Notes under the pieces: generated by a model
The model's database searches: none
What the model was told of the DNA's origin: nothing
Seen by the model: the letters and a program-made list of their open reading frames with translations, nothing else
Part shown: in pieces, positions 17,424 through 25,141 of the stretch
How positions within the stretch are numbered: the stretch's first letter is position 1
How the letters are laid out: the number at the start of each line of letters is the position of its first letter
Program-made: the position numbers and the translations under genes
Source of the DNA: JAVJSU01 sp040219275
GTDB taxonomy: Bacteria; Chloroflexota; Anaerolineae; Aggregatilineales; Phototrophicaceae
DNA: 64,000 bases
Assembly (NCBI GenBank): GCA_040219275.1
Contig: JAVJSU010000071.1
Location: 78,679-142,678, forward strand
Direction of reading: 5' to 3'

Positions 17424-17795
17424 ATGGAGTTTGGGATATTTATTCTCGGTATTATCATCGTCCTTGATCTAATCGCCGTGTATTATGTTTTTCGGATCGG
17501 CGTTAAGCATGACGCGCATACCGAAATAAGAACTGCGGATTCATCACAGGCAGTGATGATGCTAAGACGAGAAGCCGAAGAATATAATGAAAAGCTCGCC
17601 AAACGCGAAGCCGCCCAAAAACATCTGAAATCCGGCGATGCGAACGGCAGTTCAGACGACTCACCTGCGCTGGAAAGCGAAGTCAGCGATCAGCTTGGTG
17701 ACGAAGACGAACGTCAGAAACGCCGTGAAGCCGCGCTCAAGCGTAAAGCAGAACGACAAGCATCCCGTGTGACCACACAGACCGAAGGCGAATAA
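17424..17795 (+). CDS. Small single-pass membrane protein with charged coiled coil
   Basis: 123 aa. One N-terminal membrane helix (about 3-25, FGIFILGIIIVLDLIAVYYV) and then a cytoplasmic region rich in Glu, Lys, Arg and Ala with a likely coiled coil (REAEEYNEKLAKREAAQKHL and the later RQKRREAALKRKAERQ). I do not recognise a family. It resembles membrane-anchored adaptor or spacer proteins in outline only. It has its own promoter at 17302 and a strong terminator at 17847, so it is probably monocistronic. Member of the six-gene cluster by position and strand. Confidence 0.65.
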   Translation: MEFGIFILGIIIVLDLIAVYYVFRIGVKHDAHTEIRTADSSQAVMMLRREAEEYNEKLAKREAAQKHLKSGDANGSSDDSPALESEVSDQLGDEDERQKRREAALKRKAERQASRVTTQTEGE

Positions 17796-17846
17796 TACCG
17801 CCGAAAGTCTGTATCTCTCACGGTTCAATGTTATCTATCTGCGTTC

Positions 17847-17876
17847 ACGCCCTGCTGTTTTTAGCGGGCGTTTTTT
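17847..17876 (+). terminator. Rho-independent terminator
   Basis: ACGCCC and GCT pair with AGC and GGGCGT, with a single bulged T and a GTTTTT-type loop, followed directly by TTTTTT. Strong, 50 bases after the stop at 17795. Confidence 0.85.
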
Positions 17877-17923
17877 GTGGTGAATCACAGTTTCGATTAA
17901 GTAGATAAATTGGTACAGGAATT

Positions 17924-18541
17924 ATGGAAAACAGCATAGAACAAATCGAAAAAGCAATGGAAACGCTGTACAGTACAAATGCTGAAGATCGCGCCGAAGC
18001 CATTACCCTGCTCGGTGAATTAGAATTTCAACCCGCAGTTGAGCATCTCGTCAAAATTGTCGACGAGGTTGATCCGGGAACACGCTATATCATCGTGCAA
18101 GCCCTCGGTCGCATCTCTAGCGAAGATGCAATCCCGACCTTGCTCCGTGCAATGCGCTGGGATGACATTTTTACCCGTGCCGCCGCCGCCGGTGCGCTCA
18201 TCAAAATTGGTGACCCTGCGCTGGATGGTCTGGTAGAGGCGCTCCGTGATGAAAACAAAGCCGTACGCCGTGCCGCCGCCAAAGCCATCGGCAAAATTGG
18301 CATCAACACAGAAAACGCTGTAAGAGGACTTTCCACCGCGTTGCTGGATGTTGATAATGGCGTGCGTCGTTTCGCCGCAGAAGCCTTAGGGCGACTCGGC
18401 AATGAGCGCATCGTACCGGAATTGGTGGAGGTACTTGATGACCGTGACCCAAAAGCACGCATCGCCGCCTTCCGCGCACTCGCCAAGATTGATTCCGCAG
18501 AAGCCCGGCAAGCCGTCCGTGCATGGGTAAAACGCGACTAA
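17924..18541 (+). CDS. HEAT-repeat protein 1
   Basis: 205 aa, cytoplasmic, built of about six HEAT/PBS-lyase-type repeats of 31 residues (for example PTLLRAMRWDDIFTRAAAAG, VRRAAAKAIGKIG and VRRFAAEALGRLG units). Such alpha solenoids bind proteins or nucleic acids and have no catalytic role by themselves. The ATG is preceded by AGGA. A strong terminator follows at 18585. A close structural relative, HEAT-repeat protein 2, lies next, and a similar short repeat opens the first TIR protein, so the three may share a binding partner. Confidence 0.85.
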   Translation: MENSIEQIEKAMETLYSTNAEDRAEAITLLGELEFQPAVEHLVKIVDEVDPGTRYIIVQALGRISSEDAIPTLLRAMRWDDIFTRAAAAGALIKIGDPALDGLVEALRDENKAVRRAAAKAIGKIGINTENAVRGLSTALLDVDNGVRRFAAEALGRLGNERIVPELVEVLDDRDPKARIAAFRALAKIDSAEARQAVRAWVKRD

Positions 18542-18584
18542 CATCGCGTCCACAACCGTTACAAATTGTCATAGTACTGTCAGT

Positions 18585-18619
18585 AACCGCCAGAGCACTT
18601 GATGTTCTGGCGGTTTTTT
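18585..18619 (+). terminator. Rho-independent terminator after HEAT protein 1
   Basis: AACCGCCAGA pairs perfectly with TCTGGCGGTT and runs into TTTTTTA. The -35 box of the next promoter lies in its loop, so terminator and promoter overlap. Confidence 0.9.
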
Positions 18620-18650
18620 ACGTATACTAAGGTTAGAAAAAATTAACGGA
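18599..18650 (+). promoter_or_regulatory. Promoter and shared leader motif of HEAT protein 2
   Basis: TTGATG (18599-18604), 18-base spacer, TATACT (18623-18628), then GTTAGAAAAAATTAACGGA at 18632-18650, identical to the leader before the DUF4231 gene. The -10 context ACGTATACT recurs before the first TIR gene. Confidence 0.55.
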
Positions 18651-18663
18651 ATGGGACGCATTA

Positions 18664-19092
18664 ATGATGATTACCGGGAACGCGTTAATCCAGAAAGCAC
18701 TAGAAGAATTGGATGACCCGGATTTCAACGTCCGTAAACGTGCGATTCAAAATCTCGCCAGAGAAAAATATGAACCCGCCCTCCCCAAACTCATCAAGAT
18801 TTTCTACGATGTTGACCAGCACGAGCGTGTTCGGGCGATTGTCGCACGGGCGCTCGGCAAAATTGGCACACAGGAGGCTTATCAGGCACTCGTCATCGTC
18901 CTTAGCAGTATTGACCCCGCCGTACTCAAACGACAAACACTCTTCGATAGCGAGTCATCAGATACCTTCCAACTCCAGAACACCATGCTCAGTGTCGCCA
19001 TAACCGTCGCACTGAACAATATCGGCACACCAGAAGCCAAACGCATGATCCTACTCTGGCATAGTGGCAAACTACACAGCAAATCCACCTAG
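18664..19092 (+). CDS. HEAT-repeat protein 2
   Basis: 142 aa, cytoplasmic. Begins ATGATG; either Met can start. Residues about 8-75 hold two clear HEAT repeats (DPDFNVRKRAIQNLAREKYE and VRAIVARALGKIGTQEAYQA); the remainder includes a looser third or fourth repeat after a Ser/Asp-rich loop (about 100-110). Shorter than HEAT protein 1 and with its own promoter. No terminator is obvious after it; the 170-base gap that follows carries TCATCGCTCATTGC words and the next promoter. Confidence 0.8.
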   Translation: MMITGNALIQKALEELDDPDFNVRKRAIQNLAREKYEPALPKLIKIFYDVDQHERVRAIVARALGKIGTQEAYQALVIVLSSIDPAVLKRQTLFDSESSDTFQLQNTMLSVAITVALNNIGTPEAKRMILLWHSGKLHSKST

Positions 19093-19187
19093 CAACCGAA
19101 AACGACAATTTTACGCATTACCCGTTACTCATCGCTCATTGCTTTCTTCTCCCCCCTCCACCTTTCAATATCCAAACCAGCTTATAC

Positions 19188-19217
19188 TTGGCGTAGCATA
19201 GATAACGTTCGTATACT
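19188..19217 (+). promoter_or_regulatory. Probable promoter of the first TIR gene
   Basis: TTGGCG (19188-19193), 18-base spacer and TATACT (19212-19217) in the context TCGTATACTTATAAGAAAA. The CGTATACT core matches the promoter at 18623. A second TATACT lies at 19183. Confidence 0.45.
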
Positions 19218-19266
19218 TATAAGAAAATGGCGTAGATCCTGATTCATCTACCGGAGCCTGTACTGT

Positions 19267-20844
19267 ATGATTGACCGCAACCGCATCCAGCAAGCCTTAG
19301 CAGAACTCAAAAGTGACGATTCTGCCATTCGTCAAAGCGCCATTACTGATTTAAACGCGGCAATTGACGATCCTGAGCTTGATGACATTTTGCGTCTACA
19401 AATCATGACGGAAATCGCCGCATTAGGTCGGGCTACCCTTCAAATTGAAATGGACACTGCCCCATCGCTGGATAACTTCAGCCTTGAGGACGATCTTGAA
19501 GGATTAGACGATGACGATAGCGATGCCCTCTGGCTGGATAACCTCGCGTCATCGAAAAACCCTGATTATGTTGAGGAGGGCAACGAGGACGAGCTAGTTG
19601 AATATGATGAAGACGATCATAGCGACTGGCTAGAAAGCCTCGCCCAACAACAACACATCACACAATCACAGCGCGCCGTCACACCGGATAAGCTCAGTAG
19701 CATGACCGATGTGATGCCATCAGAATTCATTCATGACATCATGCACGATATGCGCGCCGTCAACGAAATCCCTGAATGGCTCAACGCGATGATGCCAGCA
19801 CAGGAAGCCAATTCTGGTGATCTGCTCACCGAAGAATTCGACGTTCAATCCACCGACACGCTTGAAATGCCGGAATGGTTGAAGGTTAGCAAAAACGAGA
19901 TGGACACTCTCGAAATCATGTCCAATGATTTAAAAACCGACTCGGATTTACAGGAACGCGCCCGTAGATCAGTCATGTCTCCCGTGCCGATGACCACAGA
20001 TGTCATTCCCGTCGCCGCGCCCCTTCCTTCACCGTCAACAGACACAACTGTGCAATTTTCCGCCTATCATCCCCGTAACGTGAATCCGCACATCTGGGAA
20101 CCATTTTACGCTTATGTCTTCCGTGCCAGCGCGGAAAACGATGTCCTGACGGATGCCATACGTGCGCTCGGCGAAAAATCCAGCAACACCAATGCCAACA
20201 TCCCCACCGGCATCGCCATCACCGCAACGCCCTATGTACCGGGTTTTCAATTCTATCCGCTTTCACAAACGGCACGTTTCGATGAGGCATGGTCACGTTT
20301 CGATTTCCAGATCAAAGCCAAAATCGCACAGCAAAATCAGTTTGAAACCGGACACGTCACCTTCACCATTGACGGAATCATTGTCGCTGATGTGCCAATT
20401 GCCATTTATGTCGGCGCAGACGCATCCCGCAAAAAAGTGGAAGTCCAATCGACAAGCAGTCCACTCTACACATCCATTTTTTGCAGTTACAGCCATACCG
20501 ATTCACATATCATCGAGCGGATAGAACACGCCTATCAAACACTCGGCATCGACTCTCTGCACGACCTCACCACACTAAAAAGTGGCAACCATTGGAGCGA
20601 AGACTTGCCCGGCATGATTGACCGCGCCGATGTCTTCCAATTGTTCTGGTCACAATCCGCCGCACAATCGCCCACTGTCCGTCAGGAATACGAACACGCG
20701 CTCAAAGTTAACGGGAAACGCCACAATTTCATCCGTCCGGTCTGCTGGGAAAATCCACTGCCACCTATCCCCCAAAAACTCAGCCACCTTCACTTCGCCT
20801 ATAAACCTGACTTGCTCAAACGCGGCGAAGGCGCGACTACCTAG
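19267..20844 (+). CDS. TIR-domain protein 1
   Basis: 525 aa, no membrane helix. Residues 1-60 look like a degenerate HEAT unit, 65-260 are acidic and disordered, about 265-390 form a beta-rich domain (PFYAYVFRASAEN, AITATPYVPGFQFYPLS, GHVTFTIDGIIVADVPIAIY) that also occurs in the next protein, and 402-515 are a TIR domain. TIR motifs: SIFCSYSHTD, LKSGNHWSEDLPGMI, ADVFQLFWSQSA and SPTVRQEYEHAL. Glu474 aligns with the catalytic Glu of NAD-cleaving TIR enzymes, so NADase or nucleotide-signal production is possible but unproven. GGAG lies ten bases before the ATG. Confidence 0.85.
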   Translation: MIDRNRIQQALAELKSDDSAIRQSAITDLNAAIDDPELDDILRLQIMTEIAALGRATLQIEMDTAPSLDNFSLEDDLEGLDDDDSDALWLDNLASSKNPDYVEEGNEDELVEYDEDDHSDWLESLAQQQHITQSQRAVTPDKLSSMTDVMPSEFIHDIMHDMRAVNEIPEWLNAMMPAQEANSGDLLTEEFDVQSTDTLEMPEWLKVSKNEMDTLEIMSNDLKTDSDLQERARRSVMSPVPMTTDVIPVAAPLPSPSTDTTVQFSAYHPRNVNPHIWEPFYAYVFRASAENDVLTDAIRALGEKSSNTNANIPTGIAITATPYVPGFQFYPLSQTARFDEAWSRFDFQIKAKIAQQNQFETGHVTFTIDGIIVADVPIAIYVGADASRKKVEVQSTSSPLYTSIFCSYSHTDSHIIERIEHAYQTLGIDSLHDLTTLKSGNHWSEDLPGMIDRADVFQLFWSQSAAQSPTVRQEYEHALKVNGKRHNFIRPVCWENPLPPIPQKLSHLHFAYKPDLLKRGEGATT

Positions 20845-20883
20845 ATTTTCCAACCCCGTGTTGTATGCAAACAGGAGTAGAAA

Positions 20884-22359
20884 ATGTCACCCACAGCCAT
20901 TATCGTCTTGATCGTCCTTGCCGTCTTCCTCATTGGTGCATTCCTATACTTTCGCAATCGCAACACCAACGCATCATCCGGCGGTGCGCCCATAATGCCA
21001 CCCGCGTCCATACCACGCCGACGCGATGACATCCGTCAAGAACCGCCCCGTGGCGGAGACAACACGCCGACAACCGGAAGCACAGCCCCACCGCCTCCAC
21101 CACAAGCGACACCTTCCGCACCGCCACAGGTACTCGGCGGGAACTTACCGTCGCAAGACCAAATCGACAGCGCCATAACCGAAATCCTCGGCAATCTCGA
21201 CAAAAAAATGGAGAAAGGTGAAGATGAAGGCGATATTCCAGCGGAAACAACCACCTCAACGGGAGCGGTTGCGCCTGTCCCACCTGCTCAGGACACCCCC
21301 GCACCAAAACCAGCGCCACCATCCGCGCCGATCACCCCTGCCCCCGGAAATTCCTACGGCGGTGTATCAGATGATGACGATGGTGACGGATTCGCCGATG
21401 TCGACGAAGAAGAATCACTTGAAGCAGACATGGATTTCATGGAACTTGAACGGGAGGCAACACTCGAAGACGAGGAACAAGAGTCGATTGAGCCAATTGA
21501 AAACGAAAAGGAATCAACCCCCGACGATTCGCTTACCCTCGCAGGGAGTGTTGACGATTCCGCCGCGTATTTCCTCTCAACCTGTCCCAAATCCATGCCC
21601 CTTGACGAATGGCAACCGATGTACGCCTATGTCTTCCGTCCCTCCGCCGCCGCTCAAGTCTATGCGGACGCATCAAAATTGCTCGGCAAAAAGCAGGCGG
21701 AATACAGCACCCTGTCTCAACCTGCATCCACCACCATCCGCGAAGGCGCAGAAATCACCGCCACGCCCGAACTCGCTGGCTTTCAATTTAAGCCTTTGCG
21801 CGTCACCGTCGGATTTTACGACACATGGGAACGCTTCAACTTTGAACTTCGCGCCAAATCCGCCCCGCTCAACCAATTCGCCACCGGACGCATCGTGTTC
21901 ACTGTCGAAGGGTTGATTGTCGGCGAAGTTCCGCTCTCGGTTTTCGTCGGAGAGACTCCCGCTGAGTGGGAATTTAAAGACAACACCACCAAAATGTATC
22001 AAGCCATCTTTTGCAGTTACAGCCACACCGATACAAAAATCATCGAACGGCTGGAACGCGCCTATAAATCGCTCGGCATGGATTACCTGCGGGACATCAC
22101 CACCCTCAAAAGTGGCACCCATTGGAGCGACGAACTGCTCGCGCTGATTGACCGCGCCGATGTCTTCCAACTCTTCTGGTCAAAAACGGCGGCAGAAAGT
22201 CCCTATGTCAAGCAAGAGTGGGAACACGCCCTCAAGTACGAAACTGACCGCCCCAATTTTATCCGTCCGGTGTGGTGGCAAGACCCCATGCCCCCCGTGC
22301 CGAAAGAACTCGGTCATATCCACTTCTGGCATCAACCCGACCTCGACGATGAGGATTAA
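20884..22359 (+). CDS. TIR-domain protein 2, membrane-anchored paralogue
   Basis: 491 aa. A membrane helix at 5-25 (IIVLIVLAVFLIGAFLYF) anchors it, followed by a Pro/Thr/Glu-rich linker to about 225. Residues about 230-365 are the same beta-rich domain as in TIR protein 1 (PMYAYVFRPSAAAQ, EITATPELAGFQFKPL, GRIVFTVEGLIVGEVPLSVF). The TIR domain covers 372-485: AIFCSYSHTDTKIIERLERA, LKSGTHWSDELLALI, SPYVKQEWEHAL with candidate catalytic Glu445. AGGAG precedes the ATG by eight bases. Only 39 bases separate it from TIR protein 1, so the two are probably co-transcribed and arose by duplication with N-terminal replacement. Confidence 0.86.
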   Translation: MSPTAIIVLIVLAVFLIGAFLYFRNRNTNASSGGAPIMPPASIPRRRDDIRQEPPRGGDNTPTTGSTAPPPPPQATPSAPPQVLGGNLPSQDQIDSAITEILGNLDKKMEKGEDEGDIPAETTTSTGAVAPVPPAQDTPAPKPAPPSAPITPAPGNSYGGVSDDDDGDGFADVDEEESLEADMDFMELEREATLEDEEQESIEPIENEKESTPDDSLTLAGSVDDSAAYFLSTCPKSMPLDEWQPMYAYVFRPSAAAQVYADASKLLGKKQAEYSTLSQPASTTIREGAEITATPELAGFQFKPLRVTVGFYDTWERFNFELRAKSAPLNQFATGRIVFTVEGLIVGEVPLSVFVGETPAEWEFKDNTTKMYQAIFCSYSHTDTKIIERLERAYKSLGMDYLRDITTLKSGTHWSDELLALIDRADVFQLFWSKTAAESPYVKQEWEHALKYETDRPNFIRPVWWQDPMPPVPKELGHIHFWHQPDLDDED

Positions 22360-22380
22360 AAGGAGCTTTTCGACAGGTGT

Positions 22381-22623
22381 TTAAATATCATCATTGTTGA
22401 GTTTGTCGTCTATTGCGTCATAAACTTGTTGCATCTGTTGCGAAGATAAAAATTCACGGGACATCTCATTGTGGAAGATGATTATGACCGATGCGTGTAT
22501 ATCGTGAAGACGAACATCCAGGCTATTGGAGGGAAATTCGATGGGATCTTTGGATATGTCAACTTCAGTTAATTCAAACGAACCATCTTGTTGAAAAACT
22601 GCGAGGAAGTCTCTTTGTTTCAT
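22381..22623 (-). CDS. Small hypothetical protein
   Basis: 80 aa, cytoplasmic. GGAG lies nine bases before the ATG on the minus strand. Composition is normal for a folded protein: MKQRDFLAVFQQDGSFELTE suggests an N-terminal beta hairpin, followed by an acidic helical C-terminus (QQVYDAIDDKLNNDD). I do not recognise it. It converges with the TIR gene (21 bases apart) and is more AT-rich than the TIR genes. Confidence is limited by its small size. Confidence 0.5.
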   Translation of the reverse strand: MKQRDFLAVFQQDGSFELTEVDISKDPIEFPSNSLDVRLHDIHASVIIIFHNEMSREFLSSQQMQQVYDAIDDKLNNDDI

Positions 22624-22893
22624 TGCGGTTCTCCGGTAAAGCTTTTGGGATCGTGCCGACTTCTTCTTCCGTTATTGGCTACTATGAATACGCCACGATA
22701 AGAATAGACTAACAATCATATACTTTTTTCACCATCTTGGACGAATACGCCCAATGAACATCCCATGAGCACATTACCATTCACCACTGATTTTGCGCCA
22801 CTCGTTCGCTATAATCTTCTGTATGTTCAAAGTGATCAGTTGTGGTAACCGGGTTTTTACTGATAACTGTCTACTGATAACTGTGAACTACAA
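22624..22893. other. Intergenic leader region before selC
   Basis: No gene. It holds a TATAAT at 22810-22815, the only reasonable -10 for the tRNA gene (its -35 is poor), and two direct copies of TACTGATAACTGT with a 14-base period at 22859-22885, directly before the tRNA. Confidence 0.45.
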
Positions 22894-22987
22894 GGGGGTG
22901 CATGTGTCCCGGTGGATGCCCCGGTCTTCAAAATCGGTGGTCGGCTACGTGCTAGGCGACGGTGGGTTCGACTCCCATGCGCTCCCG
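22894..22987 (+). tRNA. selC: tRNA-Sec (anticodon TCA)
   Basis: 94 nt, reading the acceptor as GGGGGTGC (22894-22901) paired with GCGCTCCC (22979-22986) over 8 bp with two wobbles, plus discriminator G. The D arm is GTGTCC-CGGT-GGATGC, a 6-bp stem with a 4-base loop, as in bacterial tRNA-Sec. The anticodon arm is CCGGT-CTTCAAA-ATCGG with anticodon TCA. A long variable arm follows, then a T arm GTGGG-TTCGACT-CCCAT. The 8-bp acceptor, 6-bp D stem and UCA anticodon together identify selenocysteine tRNA. CCA is not encoded; GTTTTTC follows and may terminate transcription. No selA, selB, selD or selenoprotein is visible in this window. Confidence 0.93.
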
Positions 22988-23084
22988 TTTTTCAATTCAG
23001 CCAATTTCGCTTTCCACTTCCGCAAAATAAGACTACGATAGACTCATCGCACCCACCGCATAAACAAACAGATAGGAGAGCATT

Positions 23085-24059
23085 ATGTTTAACCGTCTTC
23101 GCGCTATGATGGGCGCGTCTTTGCTTCTCACCGTCCTACTCTTAACCGTTCCCATCGCCTCCGTCAACGCCCAGACCGCGCCGGATTCTTCCCCGCTCGG
23201 CGCACTCATGGACTACTACAACAGCATCAATCAGCACGATTATCTCAGCGCCTACAATTTACGCCTCAACCCCACGCAGACCTTCGCCGAATTCACCAAC
23301 GGCTTCGTCACCACGCGGGAGATTGTGCCGTATTTCGGGGCGCTCCAACCTCAAGCCAATGTCAATTTCATGGATGTGCCTGTTGTCGTGCTCGGCTACC
23401 AGACCAACGGCACAATCCAGTCTTTCGCCGGATGCTTCACGATGGAAAACATCAATCCCGCGCTCGGCACATGGCGTATCAACACCAGCCGCATTCAACA
23501 ACTCGCGTTCACGGGCGAACCCGCCACCACACCCTTTCAAGCCTTTCTGAACACACCCTGCGCCACCTCGCAACCCGCCGCCATCAGCGCAGGCGCATCC
23601 CAGACCGAAGCGGATGCCTCCATCCGTGCTTATTATGAAGCGATCAACACGGGCAACTTCATCGCCGCCTATTCAATGTGGATGTTCCCCTTCCCGCCAC
23701 CCTTCCCGAATGGCTCACCCCAGGTCGATCATCGCCCACCCTATAACACCTTCGCGCAGGGATACGCCACGACAGCCCACATCACCGTCTATACCGGCTC
23801 TTATGTAACGCTCGGCGCTTCCGCCGGACGTACATATGTCAATGGCTATCAACCCGTCGTCCTTATCAGCCAGAACACCAACGGCACATTCACCACCTTT
23901 TCCGGCTGTTATGTCATGGGGCGCTTCTCTGCTGGCGATGGCTTCCTGCGAATCGTCGACGGTCAACTCAACATCCTGCAAGACGGCATCCCGACAATTG
24001 ACGTGGTACTCAACGCCCTCCGCGCCATCAATTGCACCGCCTTCGCCGGCAGCGTCTAA
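23085..24059 (+). CDS. Secreted protein with two tandem NTF2-like units
   Basis: 324 aa. Signal peptide 1-29 (MFNRLRAMMG start, cleavage near VNAQ). Two homologous halves follow, about 38-160 and 182-320: each begins with a helix of the form ALMDYYNSINQHDYLSAYNL or ASIRAYYEAINTGNFIAAYS, continues through an FAEFTNGFVTT or FAQGYATT phrase, and has a beta-sheet with GTIQSFAGCFTM or GTFTTFSGCYVM. This is the cone-like SnoaL/NTF2 pattern, here duplicated, usually a ligand-binding or scaffold fold. GGAGAG precedes the ATG. Function unknown. Confidence 0.7.
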   Translation: MFNRLRAMMGASLLLTVLLLTVPIASVNAQTAPDSSPLGALMDYYNSINQHDYLSAYNLRLNPTQTFAEFTNGFVTTREIVPYFGALQPQANVNFMDVPVVVLGYQTNGTIQSFAGCFTMENINPALGTWRINTSRIQQLAFTGEPATTPFQAFLNTPCATSQPAAISAGASQTEADASIRAYYEAINTGNFIAAYSMWMFPFPPPFPNGSPQVDHRPPYNTFAQGYATTAHITVYTGSYVTLGASAGRTYVNGYQPVVLISQNTNGTFTTFSGCYVMGRFSAGDGFLRIVDGQLNILQDGIPTIDVVLNALRAINCTAFAGSV

Positions 24060-24083
24060 CATCCTCAATCCCGTCTGTGTACC

Positions 24084-24108
24084 GTAGGGGCGAACTGCCA
24101 GTTCGCCC
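24084..24108. repeat. Dispersed intergenic palindrome, copy 4
   Basis: Arms GGGCGAACT and AGTTCGCCC pair perfectly around GCC. Compared with copy 1, C-G pairs in the arm are replaced by A-T pairs on both sides, a compensated change. It lies 25 bases past the secreted-protein stop, in a convergent gap. Confidence 0.85.
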
Positions 24109-24165
24109 AAATATTCATGGACTCACCAATGATGCTTTTTAACGAATCCACCATAACCCACCGGA

Positions 24166-24390
24166 TCACTCAGCAGACTCCCCATCATCCAGCGTGAAGC
24201 CAATCTTGATCGTCACCTGCCAGTACGCGACCTTATTCTCATCGATATAACCGCGTGTTTCGATCACCTCAAACCAGCGCATATTGCGTATCGTTTTTGA
24301 TGCCCGTTCGACGGCATTATTGACCGCGTCTTCAATACTCGTCGCCGATGATCCCGTAAGCTCAATTTTCTTGTATATATGGTCAGTCAT
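24166..24390 (-). CDS. Dodecin family flavin-binding protein
   Basis: 74 aa from the ATG at 24388-24390 (MTDHIYKKIELTGSS); upstream Met codons in frame lack a ribosome-binding site, while GGAGAG lies ten bases before this one. The sequence matches dodecin: KIELTGSSATSIEDAVNNAV, then ASKTIRNMRWFEVIETRGYI containing the Trp that stacks on flavin, and VAYWQVTIKIGFTLDD. Dodecins assemble as hollow dodecamers that bind riboflavin, FMN, FAD or CoA and buffer them. Length is typical. Confidence 0.92.
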   Translation of the reverse strand: MTDHIYKKIELTGSSATSIEDAVNNAVERASKTIRNMRWFEVIETRGYIDENKVAYWQVTIKIGFTLDDGESAE

Positions 24391-24489
24391 AACTAGGCTC
24401 TCCAAAATACTATTTCGATACACTGACCTTACCACGCACACTTATCCTGTGGCAAAAAATTCCAAACACCTATATTTTCACCCATTCTC

Positions 24490-24533
24490 CTCTGCGTTTC
24501 TCTGCGTTTCTCTGCGCTCCCTGCATCTCTGCG
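24490..24533. repeat. CTCTGCG-type intergenic repeat, copy 2
   Basis: Three tandem CTCTGCG units in CTCTGCGTTT spacing followed by CTCCCTGCATCTCTGCG. Related to 4731-4764. Located in the gap before the thioesterase gene; origin unknown. Confidence 0.65.
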
Positions 24534-24643
24534 TTGTGCTCTTAATTTTTTGCTCATCGCCTTTCCCGCTGTTGGCGCAGATCAAGTCGGCGGGTACAAT
24601 CCGTTCTAATTAGTCTTATTCGCTACATGCTGGAAAATCAAAA

Positions 24644-25141
24644 ATGGCGCAATCCTTACCAACAATCGAACAAATCACCGCCCTCCCACACGTCGGCACA
24701 TTCACCGTCACCGAAGATCATCTCGACATCATGGGACACATGAACGTCCGCCATTATCTCTCGTTTTTCGATGATGCCGGCTGGGAACTCTTCAATCACA
24801 TCGGCTTAACCGCAGACTACTATCGCGCCAACAAAACCGGTGGCTTTGCCCTGCAACAGATCATCAACTACATTGCAGAAGTCCGCCTCGGCGAAACCGT
24901 CCACATCCACGCCCGCATCCTCGGACGCACCGAAAAACGCATCCACAACATGCTGTTTATGGTCAACATCAATACAGGTAAACTCGCCGCCACCATAGAA
25001 GAAATGGGCGCACATGCCGATCTAACAATCCGCCGAACCGCCCCCTATCCGCCCCACATCGCGGAAAAAATCGACGCGCTCCTGACCGTTCACCAAAAAT
25101 TAGCGTGGGACGCACCCCTCTCCGGTGTGATGCACACCTAG
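24644..25141 (+). CDS. Hotdog-fold acyl-CoA thioesterase (4HBT-like)
   Basis: 165 aa, cytoplasmic. The phrase DHLDIMGHMNVRHYLSFFDDAGWEL contains the typical D-x-x-G-H-x-N/V-x-x-Y motif of 4-hydroxybenzoyl-CoA thioesterase-like enzymes, with the conserved Asp/His and Asn around residues 26-37; the beta-strand VRLGETVHIHARILG follows. It hydrolyses an acyl-CoA thioester or acts in a related hydratase role; the acyl group is unknown. Its stop TAG abuts the ATG of the next gene (TAGATG), so translation is probably coupled to the membrane protein. Confidence 0.85.
   Translation: MAQSLPTIEQITALPHVGTFTVTEDHLDIMGHMNVRHYLSFFDDAGWELFNHIGLTADYYRANKTGGFALQQIINYIAEVRLGETVHIHARILGRTEKRIHNMLFMVNINTGKLAATIEEMGAHADLTIRRTAPYPPHIAEKIDALLTVHQKLAWDAPLSGVMHT

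Noticed and set aside
22793..23041. Open frame overlapping the tRNA-Sec gene
   Set aside because: The frame crosses the complete cloverleaf of selC and has no coding signature.
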